Assembly (NCBI GenBank): GCA_000014925.1
Contig: CP000474.1
Span: 1,798,001 to 1,862,000 of the forward strand
DNA from: Paenarthrobacter aurescens TC1
GTDB lineage: Bacteria > Actinomycetota > Actinomycetes > Actinomycetales > Micrococcaceae
Length of the DNA: 64,000 nt
Direction: 5' to 3'
The notes beneath the pieces are model-generated. The model made no database searches. It saw nothing but the letters and a program-made list of their open reading frames with translations, and was not told the DNA's origin. Position numbers and translations under genes: made by a program. Shown one piece after another: positions 32,049 through 40,219 of the stretch. Position 1 is the first letter of the stretch. Every line of letters starts with the position of its first letter.

Positions 32049-32761
32049 TGACGCGTGAATTTTTTGGCCCGGAGACAGTTGCCCGTCCCGGCAAGCCGCT
32101 CGTGATCGCGATCGACGGACCATCGGGATCCGGTAAATCCAGCGTCAGCAAGGAAGTTGCCCGGCGCTTGAAATTGGCGTACCTCGATACCGGTGCCATG
32201 TACCGGGCGCTGACGTGGTACTGCCTTAAGACCGGCGTTGACCTTCAGGATGGCGCAGCGGTGGAACAGGCTTCCAAAATCATGCCGCTGGAGATCAGCA
32301 CCAGTACTGCCACCGAGTACGTGGCGGTTGACGGCACGGACATCACGGACGAAATCCGGGATCCTTTGATCTCTTCGTCCGTCAGTGCTGTCGCCACGAC
32401 GCTCGGTGCCCGCACTGAGCTGATCCGCCGCCAGCGCGAGCTGATCGATCAGCACCACCGCCGCATGGTGGTGGAAGGACGCGACATCACCACCGTCGTC
32501 GTACCCAACGCCGAGGTTCGCATGCTGCTGACCGCCAGCGAGGAAGCCAGGCTGCGGCGTCGCGGGATCCAGCTGGGTGGCACGCAGACAAAAGAACAGC
32601 TCAACACCCAGGTGATCCAGCGTGACGCCAAGGACTCCACCGTTGTGAACTTCACCCAAGCGGCGGACGGCGTGGTGACGCTCGATTCCTCTGATCTGAA
32701 CTTTGAGGAAACTGTCGAGACAGCCTTGGCGATCGTGAGCAAGGTTATCTATGGTGACTGA
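32048..32761 (+). CDS. cmk: Cytidylate kinase
   Basis: Phosphorylates CMP and dCMP. The 237-residue protein has the P-loop IAIDGPSGSGKSSVSKEVA near residues 19-37, YLDTGAMYRALTW, and VVEGRDITTVV. ATG at 32048 overlaps the tyrA stop (TAATG); an ATG 18 bases upstream is an in-frame alternative. It overlaps the next gene by 11 bases. Confidence 0.95.
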   Translation: MTREFFGPETVARPGKPLVIAIDGPSGSGKSSVSKEVARRLKLAYLDTGAMYRALTWYCLKTGVDLQDGAAVEQASKIMPLEISTSTATEYVAVDGTDITDEIRDPLISSSVSAVATTLGARTELIRRQRELIDQHHRRMVVEGRDITTVVVPNAEVRMLLTASEEARLRRRGIQLGGTQTKEQLNTQVIQRDAKDSTVVNFTQAADGVVTLDSSDLNFEETVETALAIVSKVIYGD

Positions 32762-33485
32762 GTATCAGCTCCCCTCCGCACAGAGCAGGATGTGGAGCCG
32801 GCCGGTTGGTTGGTTCCTGGATCACGTGCTCTATCGGACCGTCGTGGTGGGCAAGAGCAACGTGCCCGCTGCCGGACCGGTGATTTTTGCGGCGAACCAC
32901 ATCAGCTTCCTGGACGGGCCTGTGATGTTCGGCGCGTCGCCGCGCCCTATGCATATCCTGGTCAAGAAAGAGATGTTCAAAGGTTTGTTGGGCGCCGTCC
33001 TGAGGGGATCCGGACAGATTCCGGTGGATCGCGCCGGTGACCGCACCGCCCTGCATATCGGCAAGAAACTGCTCGACGCCGGTCGCTGTGTAGGGATCCT
33101 CCCTGAGGGAACCCGGGGGAGGGGCTCGGCCGAAAACATCAGCAACGGAGTTGCCTGGCTGGCCCTTAACTCGGGAGCCACAGTCATCCCGGTGGCCATC
33201 CTCGGAACCCGCCAAGGTGATGAGCATCGCGACCATATCCCCAAACCCCGCCGCAAGCTCCATGTCAGCTTCGGTGAACCCATCACGGTGAAGCGCCGGA
33301 GGGGCGAACCCGGGCGTGTTTCAATGGACAGGGCGGCTGCGGAGATCCGTGATGCCCTGGCCGAACACGTCCAGGACGCCATCCGGGCCACAGGCCAGGG
33401 CCTTCCCCTGGAACCTGCGCCCGGAGTAACCACTTCGCAGCACCGCCATTCAGCAGTAGCCGGGACGCCGGCAGACCACCACTAA
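32751..33485 (+). CDS. plsC: 1-acyl-glycerol-3-phosphate acyltransferase family protein
   Basis: A 244-residue PlsC-domain protein for phospholipid synthesis at the membrane. The catalytic motif is NHISFLD (H-x4-D), followed by the substrate motif [10 protein letters not shown]. The last 30 residues are probably disordered. It overlaps cmk and lies 10 bases before der. A second PlsC-type protein is encoded at 50840. Confidence 0.88.
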   Translation: MVTEYQLPSAQSRMWSRPVGWFLDHVLYRTVVVGKSNVPAAGPVIFAANHISFLDGPVMFGASPRPMHILVKKEMFKGLLGAVLRGSGQIPVDRAGDRTALHIGKKLLDAGRCVGILPEGTRGRGSAENISNGVAWLALNSGATVIPVAILGTRQGDEHRDHIPKPRRKLHVSFGEPITVKRRRGEPGRVSMDRAAAEIRDALAEHVQDAIRATGQGLPLEPAPGVTTSQHRHSAVAGTPADHH

Positions 33486-33495
33486 GGAAAGTGCA

Positions 33496-35046
33496 ATGAG
33501 CGATACGACTCAAAAATCCGGCCTCCACGGAGCCGGCGACGACGAATACACGCCCACCGGCACCGACCAGGTGGCGGAAAACCTGGCGGCCCTGGACGAT
33601 GACGAGGCCGAGCTCCGCGCGGCCACCCTCCGGGCCGGCCTGGACGATTACGATCTCGACGAAGAAGATGCCGCGCTGCTTAGTGGCGAGTACGGCGACG
33701 AAGGCGACGAAGGTCCCCTGAAGCTGGATCCGGTTCTGGCCATCATCGGCCGCCCCAATGTGGGCAAGTCCACGTTGGTGAACCGCATCTTGGGCCGCCG
33801 TGAAGCCGTAGTGGAGGACACCCCTGGTGTTACCCGCGACCGCGTCATGTACTCGGCCCGGTGGAATGGCCGCAACTTCACCCTGGTGGACACCGGTGGT
33901 TGGGAGCACGACGCCAAGGGCATTCACGCACGGGTTGCCGAGCAGGCTGAGATGGCCGTTGAGCTTGCTGACGCCGTTCTCTTTGTAGTGGACTCCGCCG
34001 TCGGCGCGACCGCCACTGACGAGGGCGTCATGAAAATGCTCCGCAAGAGCAAGAAGCCGGTCATCATGGTGGCCAACAAGGTGGATGACTTCGCCCAGGA
34101 GGCCGATTCCGCAACCCTTTGGGGCCTGGGCTTCGGCGAACCGTACCCGGTTTCTGCCCTCCACGGTCGCGGCGTCGCGGACCTCTTGGACCACGTCATG
34201 GACACCCTGCCCGAGTACTCCTTGGTGGACGGTGTGGAGCGTTCAGGCGGCCCGCGCCGTATCGCCCTGATCGGTCGCCCGAATGTGGGTAAGTCCTCGT
34301 TGCTGAACAAGCTCGCCGGCTCCGAGCGAGTTGTGGTGGATCCGCTGGCCGGCACCACGCGTGACCCGGTTGACGAGTTCATCGAACTTGGCGACCGCAC
34401 GTGGCGCTTCGTGGATACCGCAGGTATCCGCCGCCGCCAGCACATGGCACAGGGTGCCGACTTCTACGCGTCGCTGCGTACGCAGGCCGCGCTCGAAAAG
34501 GCGGAGGTCGCCGTCGTTCTTCTTGCCGTGGACGAGGTCCTCAGCGAGCAGGATGTCCGCATCCTGCAGCTGGCCATTGAGTCCGGCCGTGCGCTGGTGC
34601 TCGCGTTCAATAAGTGGGACCTGCTGGACGACGAACGCCGCCGTTACCTGGAGCGTGAAATCGAGCAGGACCTTGCCCACGTGGAGTGGGCTCCGCGCGT
34701 GAACATCTCGGCAAAGACCGGCTGGCACAAAGACCGCCTGGTCCCCGCCTTGGACATCGCGCTGGAGAGCTGGGACCGTCGCATCCCCACAGGACGCCTC
34801 AACGCGTTCCTGGGCGAACTCGTGGCAGCGCACCCGCACCCGGTCCGTGGCGGAAAGCAGCCGCGCATCCTGTTCGGCACGCAGGCATCCAGCCGCCCGC
34901 CGAAGTTCGTGCTGTTCACCACCGGCTTCCTGGATCCCGGATACCGTCGCTTCATCACGCGTCGCCTCCGCGAAACGTTCGGCTTTGAGGGCACGCCCAT
35001 CGAGGTCAACATGCGCGTACGTGAGAAGCGTGGCAAGAAGCGCTAA
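33496..35046 (+). CDS. der: Ribosome assembly GTPase Der (EngA)
   Basis: Acts in 50S subunit assembly. The 516-residue protein has an acidic N-terminal extension of about 75 residues (many Asp and Glu), then two G domains with GRPNVGKST near residue 86 and GRPNVGKSS near residue 259, each with DTxG-type switch II (LVDTGGWE and FVDTAGIRR) and NKxD (NKVD, NKWD), and a C-terminal KH-like domain. The acidic arm is absent in E. coli EngA. AAGGAAA precedes the ATG. Confidence 0.95.
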   Translation: MSDTTQKSGLHGAGDDEYTPTGTDQVAENLAALDDDEAELRAATLRAGLDDYDLDEEDAALLSGEYGDEGDEGPLKLDPVLAIIGRPNVGKSTLVNRILGRREAVVEDTPGVTRDRVMYSARWNGRNFTLVDTGGWEHDAKGIHARVAEQAEMAVELADAVLFVVDSAVGATATDEGVMKMLRKSKKPVIMVANKVDDFAQEADSATLWGLGFGEPYPVSALHGRGVADLLDHVMDTLPEYSLVDGVERSGGPRRIALIGRPNVGKSSLLNKLAGSERVVVDPLAGTTRDPVDEFIELGDRTWRFVDTAGIRRRQHMAQGADFYASLRTQAALEKAEVAVVLLAVDEVLSEQDVRILQLAIESGRALVLAFNKWDLLDDERRRYLEREIEQDLAHVEWAPRVNISAKTGWHKDRLVPALDIALESWDRRIPTGRLNAFLGELVAAHPHPVRGGKQPRILFGTQASSRPPKFVLFTTGFLDPGYRRFITRRLRETFGFEGTPIEVNMRVREKRGKKR

Positions 35047-35187
35047 GTGAGACGGGCATCACAGCCCACTTTGGCTGTGATGGCGTCTCCGACCTCCAAC
35101 TTCGTGTAAGCTTTTGGAGGTGGTTCGGCCGGACTGCTTAGGTGGGACTCTTCGGAGGAAAACCTAGGCGGAGAACGGTGGAACCAG

Positions 35188-35264
<77 letters not shown>

Positions 35265-35265
35265 T

Positions 35266-35305
35266 AAAGGCCGGAATCACGTGGAAACACGGGATTCCGG
35301 CCTTT
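35266..35305. terminator. Terminator after tRNA-Pro
   Basis: Perfect 13-bp arms AAAGGCCGGAATC and GATTCCGGCCTTT with a loop of about 14 bases. The A- and T-rich ends let it work in both directions, also serving the reverse-strand MarR gene. Confidence 0.85.
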
Positions 35306-35390
35306 GGTCGTTAACGCCCGACCAGCTCCCGGTCTCGTTCGCTGTGCCCGCCGTTGAAGCCCGGGGGATACGTACAAGACCGGGAACTGG

Positions 35391-35837
35391 TTAGATCTTC
35401 TGCAGCGCGCCGAGTGCTCTCACCAGCGGTTCAAGCTCAGGCACCGACTCCGCGGCCCCAAGGGCGGAGGCCAGAGTCTCGTCGTGGACCGGCGTTGCCG
35501 CCTCGAGAAGCTTTTGGCCGCCCAGTGTCAGCTCGGTGTAAATTCCTCGGCGGTCGTCGGCGCACAGGATGCGCGTGAGCAAACCCCGATCCTCGAGGCG
35601 ATTGACCAAGCGAGTGGTGGCACTGCTGGATAGCGCCGTGGCGCGGGCCAGCTGCTGCATCCGCATGTGCCAGCCATCCTGTCGGCTCAGCGCATCCAGC
35701 ACCGTGTACTCCACTACCGACAGGTCACTCGAGGCCTGGAGTGCCTTCTCCAGCTCCGCCTCGATGCTTCCGTGCAGGGCGGCAAGGGTTCGCCAACCCT
35801 GTGCCCGTACTTCTACGGCGTCATCCTTGATGCCCAT
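35391..35837 (-). CDS. MarR-family transcriptional regulator
   Basis: A 148-residue winged-helix regulator. The DNA-binding part has LSVVEYTVLDALSRQDG, LARATALSSSATTRLVNRLEDRGL and the wing ADDRRGIYTELT. ATG at 35837 follows AGGCAGGAGC; the longer frame upstream lacks a site. It is divergent from the MFS transporter remnant, so it probably once repressed that exporter. The C-terminal half resembles MarR proteins linked to drug exporters in related species. Confidence 0.9.
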   Translation of the reverse strand: MGIKDDAVEVRAQGWRTLAALHGSIEAELEKALQASSDLSVVEYTVLDALSRQDGWHMRMQQLARATALSSSATTRLVNRLEDRGLLTRILCADDRRGIYTELTLGGQKLLEAATPVHDETLASALGAAESVPELEPLVRALGALQKI

Positions 35838-35885
35838 GTCTGCTGTGCTCCTGCCTTGATGTCGTGTGAACCCGACGCACTGCAA

Positions 35886-35945
35886 AGTAGTTACTCGCGC
35901 AACTATCTAGCGTGGGCAACTGTATATAGAGCGTCTGCAACTATT
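35886..35945. promoter_or_regulatory. Candidate MarR operator region
   Basis: The segment contains the inverted pair TAGTT (35888-35892) and AACTA (35901-35905), then two more GCAACT half sites (GGCAACTGTAT near 35915 and TGCAACTATTA near 35937). Repeated GCAACTA-type half sites between a marR gene and its target fit an operator. The MarR gene still has it although the target gene has decayed. Confidence 0.5.
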
Positions 35946-36003
35946 ATTCTACGGTTCCCGACGACGCACTTCCAGTCGGAACCGCCCATTGAAGGAGCTC
36001 CAC

Positions 36004-36975
36004 ATGCCCGCAGGGTTGATTGCCCTTGCCGTCGGCGGATTCGGCATCGGACTGACCGAATTCGTGATCATGTGCCTCTTGCCGGAAGTTTGCCGCCGAC
36101 TTCCAGGTCAGCGAGGCTTCGGCCGGCTGGTTTATCTCCGGCTATGCCCTCAGCGTTACCGTCGGCGCACTCCTGGTGACGGCAGCAGTCACCAGGCTGC
36201 CGCGCAAACCCGTCCTCATTGGTCTGCTCGTCCTGTTCATCGCCGGCAACTTCTTGTCTGCGGTTGCTGACAGTTACATGGCCATGATGATCGGCCGGAT
36301 CATTCCAGCGCTCTGCCACGGCGCGTTCTTCGGTATCGGTTCCGTGGTGGCAGCGAGCCTTGTGCCTGCCCACAAGAAAGCCGGGGCCATCGCCATCATG
36401 TTCACCGGACTCACCGCGGCCAATGTTCTGGGCGTTCCCTTCGGAACGCTGCTGGGCCAGCATTTCGGCTGGCGGTCAACCTTCTGGGCGATCACTGCCA
36501 TCGGAGTTGTAGCGCTGTTGGGTATTGCCCTGATGGTTCCCAAAGCCGCCACTGAAGCCGCCAAGGGCCTTCGCAGCGAGCTGGGAGCCTTCACATCCGG
36601 TCAAGTCCGGCTCTCCATCATCGTGACCATCCTGGGGTTTGGCGGCCTGTTCGTTGGCAACTTCCTCGGGGGAAAAGCCGCCGACAAAGCCCTGGACAAG
36701 TCACTCATCGTCATCCTTGCCGGGCTGGTGGCGGTGCTGATCTTCTTCGCCCTCACAGCTTCGACCAGCATCGCCGCCCTGGTGTCACTGGCGCTCATGG
36801 GCGGCTTCGGCTTTGCCACCGTTCCGAGACTCCAGTTGCGCGTGATGCACTTTGCCTCCACAGCACCAACGCTGGCATCCGGCGGCCGCAGCGGCCAAAC
36901 GTGGGGGAGTGGCGGCACCTGCTGTAACTCCCGACGTCGAACGCGAACCGCGCGAGGCGACCGTCGCCTGAGGCC
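36004..36975 (+). pseudogene. Decayed MFS drug/sugar transporter
   Basis: The remnant of a major facilitator superfamily exporter of the AraJ/Cmx type. ATG at 36004 follows GAAGGAG and reads MPAGLIALAVGGFGIGLTEF, then the frame breaks near 36089-36091 (an extra T in GTTTGCC). Frame two continues with AADFQVSEASAGWFISGYAL. Near 36645 about 30 residues expected between GFGG and LFVGNFLGG are missing. After about 36885 (PTLASG) the last helix pairs are lost and the sequence is unrelated. Three lesions make function unlikely. The 30-residue estimate is from memory of the family. Confidence 0.8.
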
Positions 36976-36997
36976 GGGCAACAAGCCGGTCTACAAA

Positions 36998-37042
36998 ATC
37001 GAAGAAGCCCGCCACGGATTTTCCGTGGCGGGCTTCTTCGCG
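36998..37042. terminator. Bidirectional terminator
   Basis: A perfect 19-bp stem (arms at 37000-37018 and 37022-37040, CGAAGAAGCCCGCCACGGA and its complement) with a three-base loop. It lies between the MFS remnant and the reverse-strand membrane protein. Confidence 0.85.
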
Positions 37043-37044
37043 CC

Positions 37045-37626
37045 TTATGCGTTGGGTGCAGTGTCCTGCTTTGCCGCTTCGGCGCTCTTGGCAGCTCTGA
37101 CGCGTTGGTTCTCTGCTTGCCTGAGCACTTTCATTTGCTTGCCCCTGCGTCGCCACAGGGCCCAGAGAATAGTGACCGCAATGAAGACCACCACGGCGGC
37201 GACAGCGGAAATAGCCGTCCACGTGGTGAAGAATCCCGCATCCACGCTCAAGGTCCGCTGGCCTGCGTGGGCTGACTCCGTGCTGCCGAAGGCGATCCCG
37301 GCCGTGAGCAGGTTGGGCACGGCGATGGCGACGGCCACCAGGACGATAACAATTTTCCAGGGCCAGGACACTGCTTTGCGGGTGGCTTGCCACGCTACGA
37401 GGAGCGGAACGAACGTGAAGACGAAGCCGTAAAACATACCCACCAGGACGCTGGCTCCAAGGTCGCGCCGGATCTGTCCGGCGATGACATCGGACCACCA
37501 GCGGGGGAGGATGGCCCCGAGAATGAAGTATGCGGCCACAGCGACAAGTACTGCCACCAGGATCAGGATTATTTTTACGCCCCAATTGCGCTTTTTCTGA
37601 GCTGGTACTTGTACTTGTTCGGTCAT
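37045..37626 (-). CDS. Membrane protein of unknown function
   Basis: A 193-residue protein with four hydrophobic segments (IILILVAVLVAVAAYFILGAI, VLVGMFYGFVFTFVPLLVAW, WKIVIVLVAVAIAVPNLL and AISAVAAVVVFIAVTILWALW, each read as about 20 residues) and a basic, Ala/Lys-rich C-terminal tail. No known motif is seen. It is divergent from gcvH. Confidence 0.8.
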   Translation of the reverse strand: MTEQVQVPAQKKRNWGVKIILILVAVLVAVAAYFILGAILPRWWSDVIAGQIRRDLGASVLVGMFYGFVFTFVPLLVAWQATRKAVSWPWKIVIVLVAVAIAVPNLLTAGIAFGSTESAHAGQRTLSVDAGFFTTWTAISAVAAVVVFIAVTILWALWRRRGKQMKVLRQAENQRVRAAKSAEAAKQDTAPNA

Positions 37627-37672
37627 GGGTCAATCATGGCAGAGACCCCATCAGGTGCAGGGGAAATGTGCC

Positions 37673-37678
37673 TATACT
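37673..37678 (+). promoter_or_regulatory. Candidate -10 box of gcvH
   Basis: TATACT, one mismatch from the sigma-A consensus TATAAT, 66 bases before the gcvH start. No convincing -35 box lies at the proper distance. Confidence 0.45.
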
Positions 37679-37684
37679 TTCAGC

Positions 37685-37742
37685 GGTGGCCATCAGCACA
37701 GGCCGCCGTCGAGGTTCGTAAATGTCCCGATGAAAGGCCACC
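37685..37742 (+). promoter_or_regulatory. gcvH: gcvH leader pairing that covers the ribosome site
   Basis: GGTGGCC (37685-37691) is fully complementary to GGCCACC (37736-37742), which overlaps the GAAAGG ribosome site and ends two bases before the GTG start. If the leader folds this way translation would be blocked. It does not match a glycine riboswitch by eye. Confidence 0.4.
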
Positions 37743-37743
37743 A

Positions 37744-38130
37744 GTGAGCAATATTCCGGAAGAACTTTCCTACACCGCAGAACACGAATGGGTGACCGCT
37801 CCAGATGCCGACGGCGTAGTGCGCATTGGCATCACCGACTTCGCCCAGGACGCCTTGGGCGACGTCGTCTACGCCCAGATGCCCGAGCCTGGCACAAAAA
37901 TCACGGGCAACGAGGTTGTCGGCGAAGTGGAATCCACCAAAAGCGTCAGTGACATCTACGCTCCGGTGACCGGTGAAGTCACCAATCGAAATGACGCCCT
38001 GGACACTGATCCGGCTTTGATTAACTCCGACCCGTACGGCGAGGGATGGCTCATTGAAGTAAAGCTTGCAGAAGCTGATGCAGTGGATTCCCTGCTCAGT
38101 GCATCGGAGTACGAACAACAGGTAGGCTAA
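37744..38130 (+). CDS. gcvH: Glycine cleavage system H protein
   Basis: The lipoyl carrier of glycine cleavage. The 128-residue protein has the lipoylation site Lys66 in VESTKSVSDIYAPV, and the family start LSYTAEHEWV. GTG at 37744 is the right start because the protein aligns with other GcvH proteins there and GAAAGG precedes it; the upstream frame is shadow. gcvP and gcvT are not nearby. The order gcvH-garA-ftsR-bfn-merR equals Rv1826-Rv1830. Confidence 0.95.
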   Translation: MSNIPEELSYTAEHEWVTAPDADGVVRIGITDFAQDALGDVVYAQMPEPGTKITGNEVVGEVESTKSVSDIYAPVTGEVTNRNDALDTDPALINSDPYGEGWLIEVKLAEADAVDSLLSASEYEQQVG

Positions 38131-38136
38131 AGTTAT

Positions 38137-38187
38137 CTGGCCCGTCAGGCTGCTTTCCTTAAACCGGAAAGCGGGACGGCGGGCCAG
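38137..38187 (+). repeat. Two-tier hairpin between gcvH and garA
   Basis: The outer arms CTGGCCCG and CGGGCCAG enclose an inner stem GCTTTCC / GGAAAGC with loop TTAAACC. No T tract follows, so it may be an RNA processing or attenuation element and not a plain terminator. Confidence 0.5.
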
Positions 38188-38224
38188 CAACCGATTTGCC
38201 CGGCGGTACCGGGAGGCGGAAGTG

Positions 38225-38249
38225 GCCGGCAGGGTTTGGAACTGCCGGC
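38225..38249 (+). repeat. Hairpin directly before the garA ribosome site
   Basis: A perfect 8-bp stem GCCGGCAG / CTGCCGGC with a 9-base loop, ending 3 bases before GAGGAGG, the garA ribosome site. Confidence 0.5.
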
Positions 38250-38267
38250 GGATGAGGAGGAAATTCC

Positions 38268-38744
38268 ATGGTTGGCGGCGAACAGAATCAAGCCAATGTC
38301 GGGAACGGCGCGGAGGAACAGCCGACGTCGGAGACCACCTCGATCAGCATCACGCCAACGTGGGACGAGCCGAGCATTGCTCCCAAGTTGGCTCCTGAAG
38401 AACGTGCATCCGTAGACGCCCTTCCGCCGAACTCAGCGTTGCTCATTGCGCACAGCGGTCCCAACGCCGGAGCTCGTTTCCTGCTGGACGCTGACACCAC
38501 AACAGCTGGGCGGCACCCGGATGCCGACATCTTCCTGGATGACGTCACAGTGTCCCGCAAGCATGTTCAGTTCATCCGGACTGCCTCGGGCTTCGAGCTG
38601 GTGGACATGGGGAGCCTCAACGGAACGTACGTCAACCACGACCGCGTCGACCGCGTGCAGCTGAAGAGCGGCAACGAGGTACAGATCGGCAAGTTCCGGT
38701 TGACCTACTACCTGAGCCCTGTTCGCGCAGCAGGCCAAGTCTGA
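38268..38744 (+). CDS. garA: FHA-domain regulator GarA/OdhI
   Basis: A phosphorylation-controlled inhibitor of 2-oxoglutarate dehydrogenase and regulator of glutamate metabolism in actinobacteria. The 158-residue protein has an N-terminal SETTSISI motif with Thr23 and Thr24, matching the kinase sites of GarA/OdhI, and an FHA domain at about 65-150 with AGRHPDADIFLDDVTVSRKH and SLNGTYVNHDRV. The ATG at 38268 follows GAGGAGG. Its kinase (PknG or PknB) is not adjacent; a PASTA kinase lies at 53173. Confidence 0.95.
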   Translation: MVGGEQNQANVGNGAEEQPTSETTSISITPTWDEPSIAPKLAPEERASVDALPPNSALLIAHSGPNAGARFLLDADTTTAGRHPDADIFLDDVTVSRKHVQFIRTASGFELVDMGSLNGTYVNHDRVDRVQLKSGNEVQIGKFRLTYYLSPVRAAGQV

Positions 38745-38758
38745 CGGGGTATCTGCCT

Positions 38759-39481
38759 GTGGCTATGGCCCAGCAGGACCGTCGCGGACCGCAGGTCCTG
38801 AATATCGGGGAGGTCCTTGCCCAGCTGAGCGACGACTTCCCAGGTATGACGGCGTCCAAGATCCGTTTCCTTGAGGAAAAAGGACTCATCAACCCCAAGA
38901 GGACTCCTGCCGGCTACAGGCAGTACGCAGACGGTGATGTCGAGCGGCTCCGTTTCGTCCTTGCGCTCCAGCGCGATCAGTACCTGCCGCTGAAGGTCAT
39001 CAAGGACTATCTGGATGCCATCGACCGCGGTGAGAGGCCTGAAAATCTCCCTCCGGGTGTCACGGTGTCACCCAGGGTGGTCTCGGCGGAAATGGCAGCA
39101 GAGGTGCAAGGGCGTGCCCGCGCACTCACCGAAGACCAGCTTCGTGCCGAATCGGGTGCCAGCGTTCCTTTGCTCGAATCACTGCTGAGTTTCGGGCTGA
39201 TCAGCCACGTGGGCGGCAAGTTCGACGAACATGCCCTCCAGGTGGCGCGGGCCTGTGTTCAGTTGGAAGGCCACGGCCTTGAGCCCCGGCATCTTCGCCC
39301 GTTCCAAGCTGCAGCTGAGCGGGAGTTCGGCCTGGTGGAGAGGGCCGTTGCGCCGTTGACATCGCGTCGGGATGCAGCGTCGCAGGCGCGGGCCGCGGAA
39401 GCTGCCCGTGAGATCAGCGACCTCTGCCTCACCCTGCACAGGGCCTTGGTGCACGACCGTATCTCCCGGATGGACAGCTGA
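38759..39481 (+). CDS. ftsR: MerR-family regulator FtsR
   Basis: A 240-residue MerR-type regulator (Rv1828 group; in Corynebacterium FtsR activates ftsZ). The N-terminal helix-turn-helix is LNIGEVLAQLSDDFPGMTAS followed by KIRFLEEKGLINPKRTPAGYRQY. The C-terminal helical part is not a metal-binding MerR domain. GTG at 38759 or ATG at 38765 could be the start. The stop overlaps the next ATG by one base. Confidence 0.9.
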   Translation: MAMAQQDRRGPQVLNIGEVLAQLSDDFPGMTASKIRFLEEKGLINPKRTPAGYRQYADGDVERLRFVLALQRDQYLPLKVIKDYLDAIDRGERPENLPPGVTVSPRVVSAEMAAEVQGRARALTEDQLRAESGASVPLLESLLSFGLISHVGGKFDEHALQVARACVQLEGHGLEPRHLRPFQAAAEREFGLVERAVAPLTSRRDAASQARAAEAAREISDLCLTLHRALVHDRISRMDS

Positions 39482-39984
39482 TGATCGAAGTTGAAATCGT
39501 CGGTGTCCGGATTGAACTGCCGTCCAATCAACCGCTGGTACTCCTTCGGGAGATCAACGGCGAGCGGCATGTTCCGATCTGGATCGGCACTCCTGAAGCC
39601 AGCGCCATCGCCTTGGCACAGCAGGGCGTTGTCCCGCCCCGGCCCATGACGCACGACCTCCTGGTGGATGTTGTTGAATCCCTGGGCCATTCCATCATCA
39701 GCGTGAATATCGTCGCTGTGGAGGACAACATCTTTTACGGGCAGCTGCAGTTGGACGACGGCACGGTAGTAAGTTCGCGCGCCTCGGACGCGTTGGCGCT
39801 GGCATTGCGCGCCAAGTGCCGCATCTGGTGTGCCGATGCTGTCATGGAGGAGGCCGGCGTTCGCATTACCGAGCATGATGAAGGCGAAGACTCGGAGCCG
39901 GATCCCGCCGTGGACGAAGAGCGCGAGATGCGCCGGTTCCGTGAGTTCCTGGACGACGTTGAACCGGAAGATTTCGAAGGCTGA
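39481..39984 (+). CDS. Bifunctional nuclease domain protein (DUF151)
   Basis: A 167-residue protein of the BFN family (Rv1829 equivalent). The domain covers about residues 1-125 with PLVLLREINGERHVPIWIG, EASAIALAQQG and SRASDALALALRAKC. The last 40 residues are acidic. Some plant members have RNase and DNase activity; the bacterial role is unclear. It is coupled to ftsR by a one-base overlap. Confidence 0.9.
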   Translation: MIEVEIVGVRIELPSNQPLVLLREINGERHVPIWIGTPEASAIALAQQGVVPPRPMTHDLLVDVVESLGHSIISVNIVAVEDNIFYGQLQLDDGTVVSSRASDALALALRAKCRIWCADAVMEEAGVRITEHDEGEDSEPDPAVDEEREMRRFREFLDDVEPEDFEG

Positions 39985-39994
39985 GGCACCCTAA

Positions 39995-40080
39995 GCCTAA
40001 AGTTGAGGGTGAAACTTTCGACACGGCTGTATTTTGGGGCCAAGGTCTTTGACCTCGGAGCCTCACGGGCCTAACGTCGA
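39995..40080. promoter_or_regulatory. Candidate operator repeats before the second MerR gene
   Basis: AAAGTT (39999-40004) and AACTTT (40013-40018) form an inverted repeat with 8-base spacing. GCCTAAAGTTGA (from 39995) is repeated imperfectly as GCCTAACGTCGA about 75 bases on. In a stretch flanked by two MerR-type regulator genes this is a plausible regulator site. The remaining bases to 40219 show no gene. Confidence 0.4.
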
Positions 40081-40219
40081 AGTTATCAAGTTCCCGTTGC
40101 ATACACTGCCTGCGCAAGTCACACTGGAAGGTGCGGACTTGCGGGAATTACACTGCTGCATTTCGCCGTTGTATCAGGGTATGCACCGTCCCCAAGGGAA
40201 CTGAGAACAAGGAGGTCAC

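Noticed and set aside
36176..37432. A 418-residue forward frame read as an intact transporter
   Set aside because: Only its first half is MFS-like; the rest crosses a terminator and lies opposite another gene. The true N-terminus is in another frame.
37387..37743. A long N-terminal extension of GcvH
   Set aside because: It overlaps the divergent membrane protein, and GcvH homologues begin at the GTG at 37744.
38137..38187. The hairpin after gcvH as a simple terminator
   Set aside because: No T tract follows, and garA is expected to be read from the same direction.
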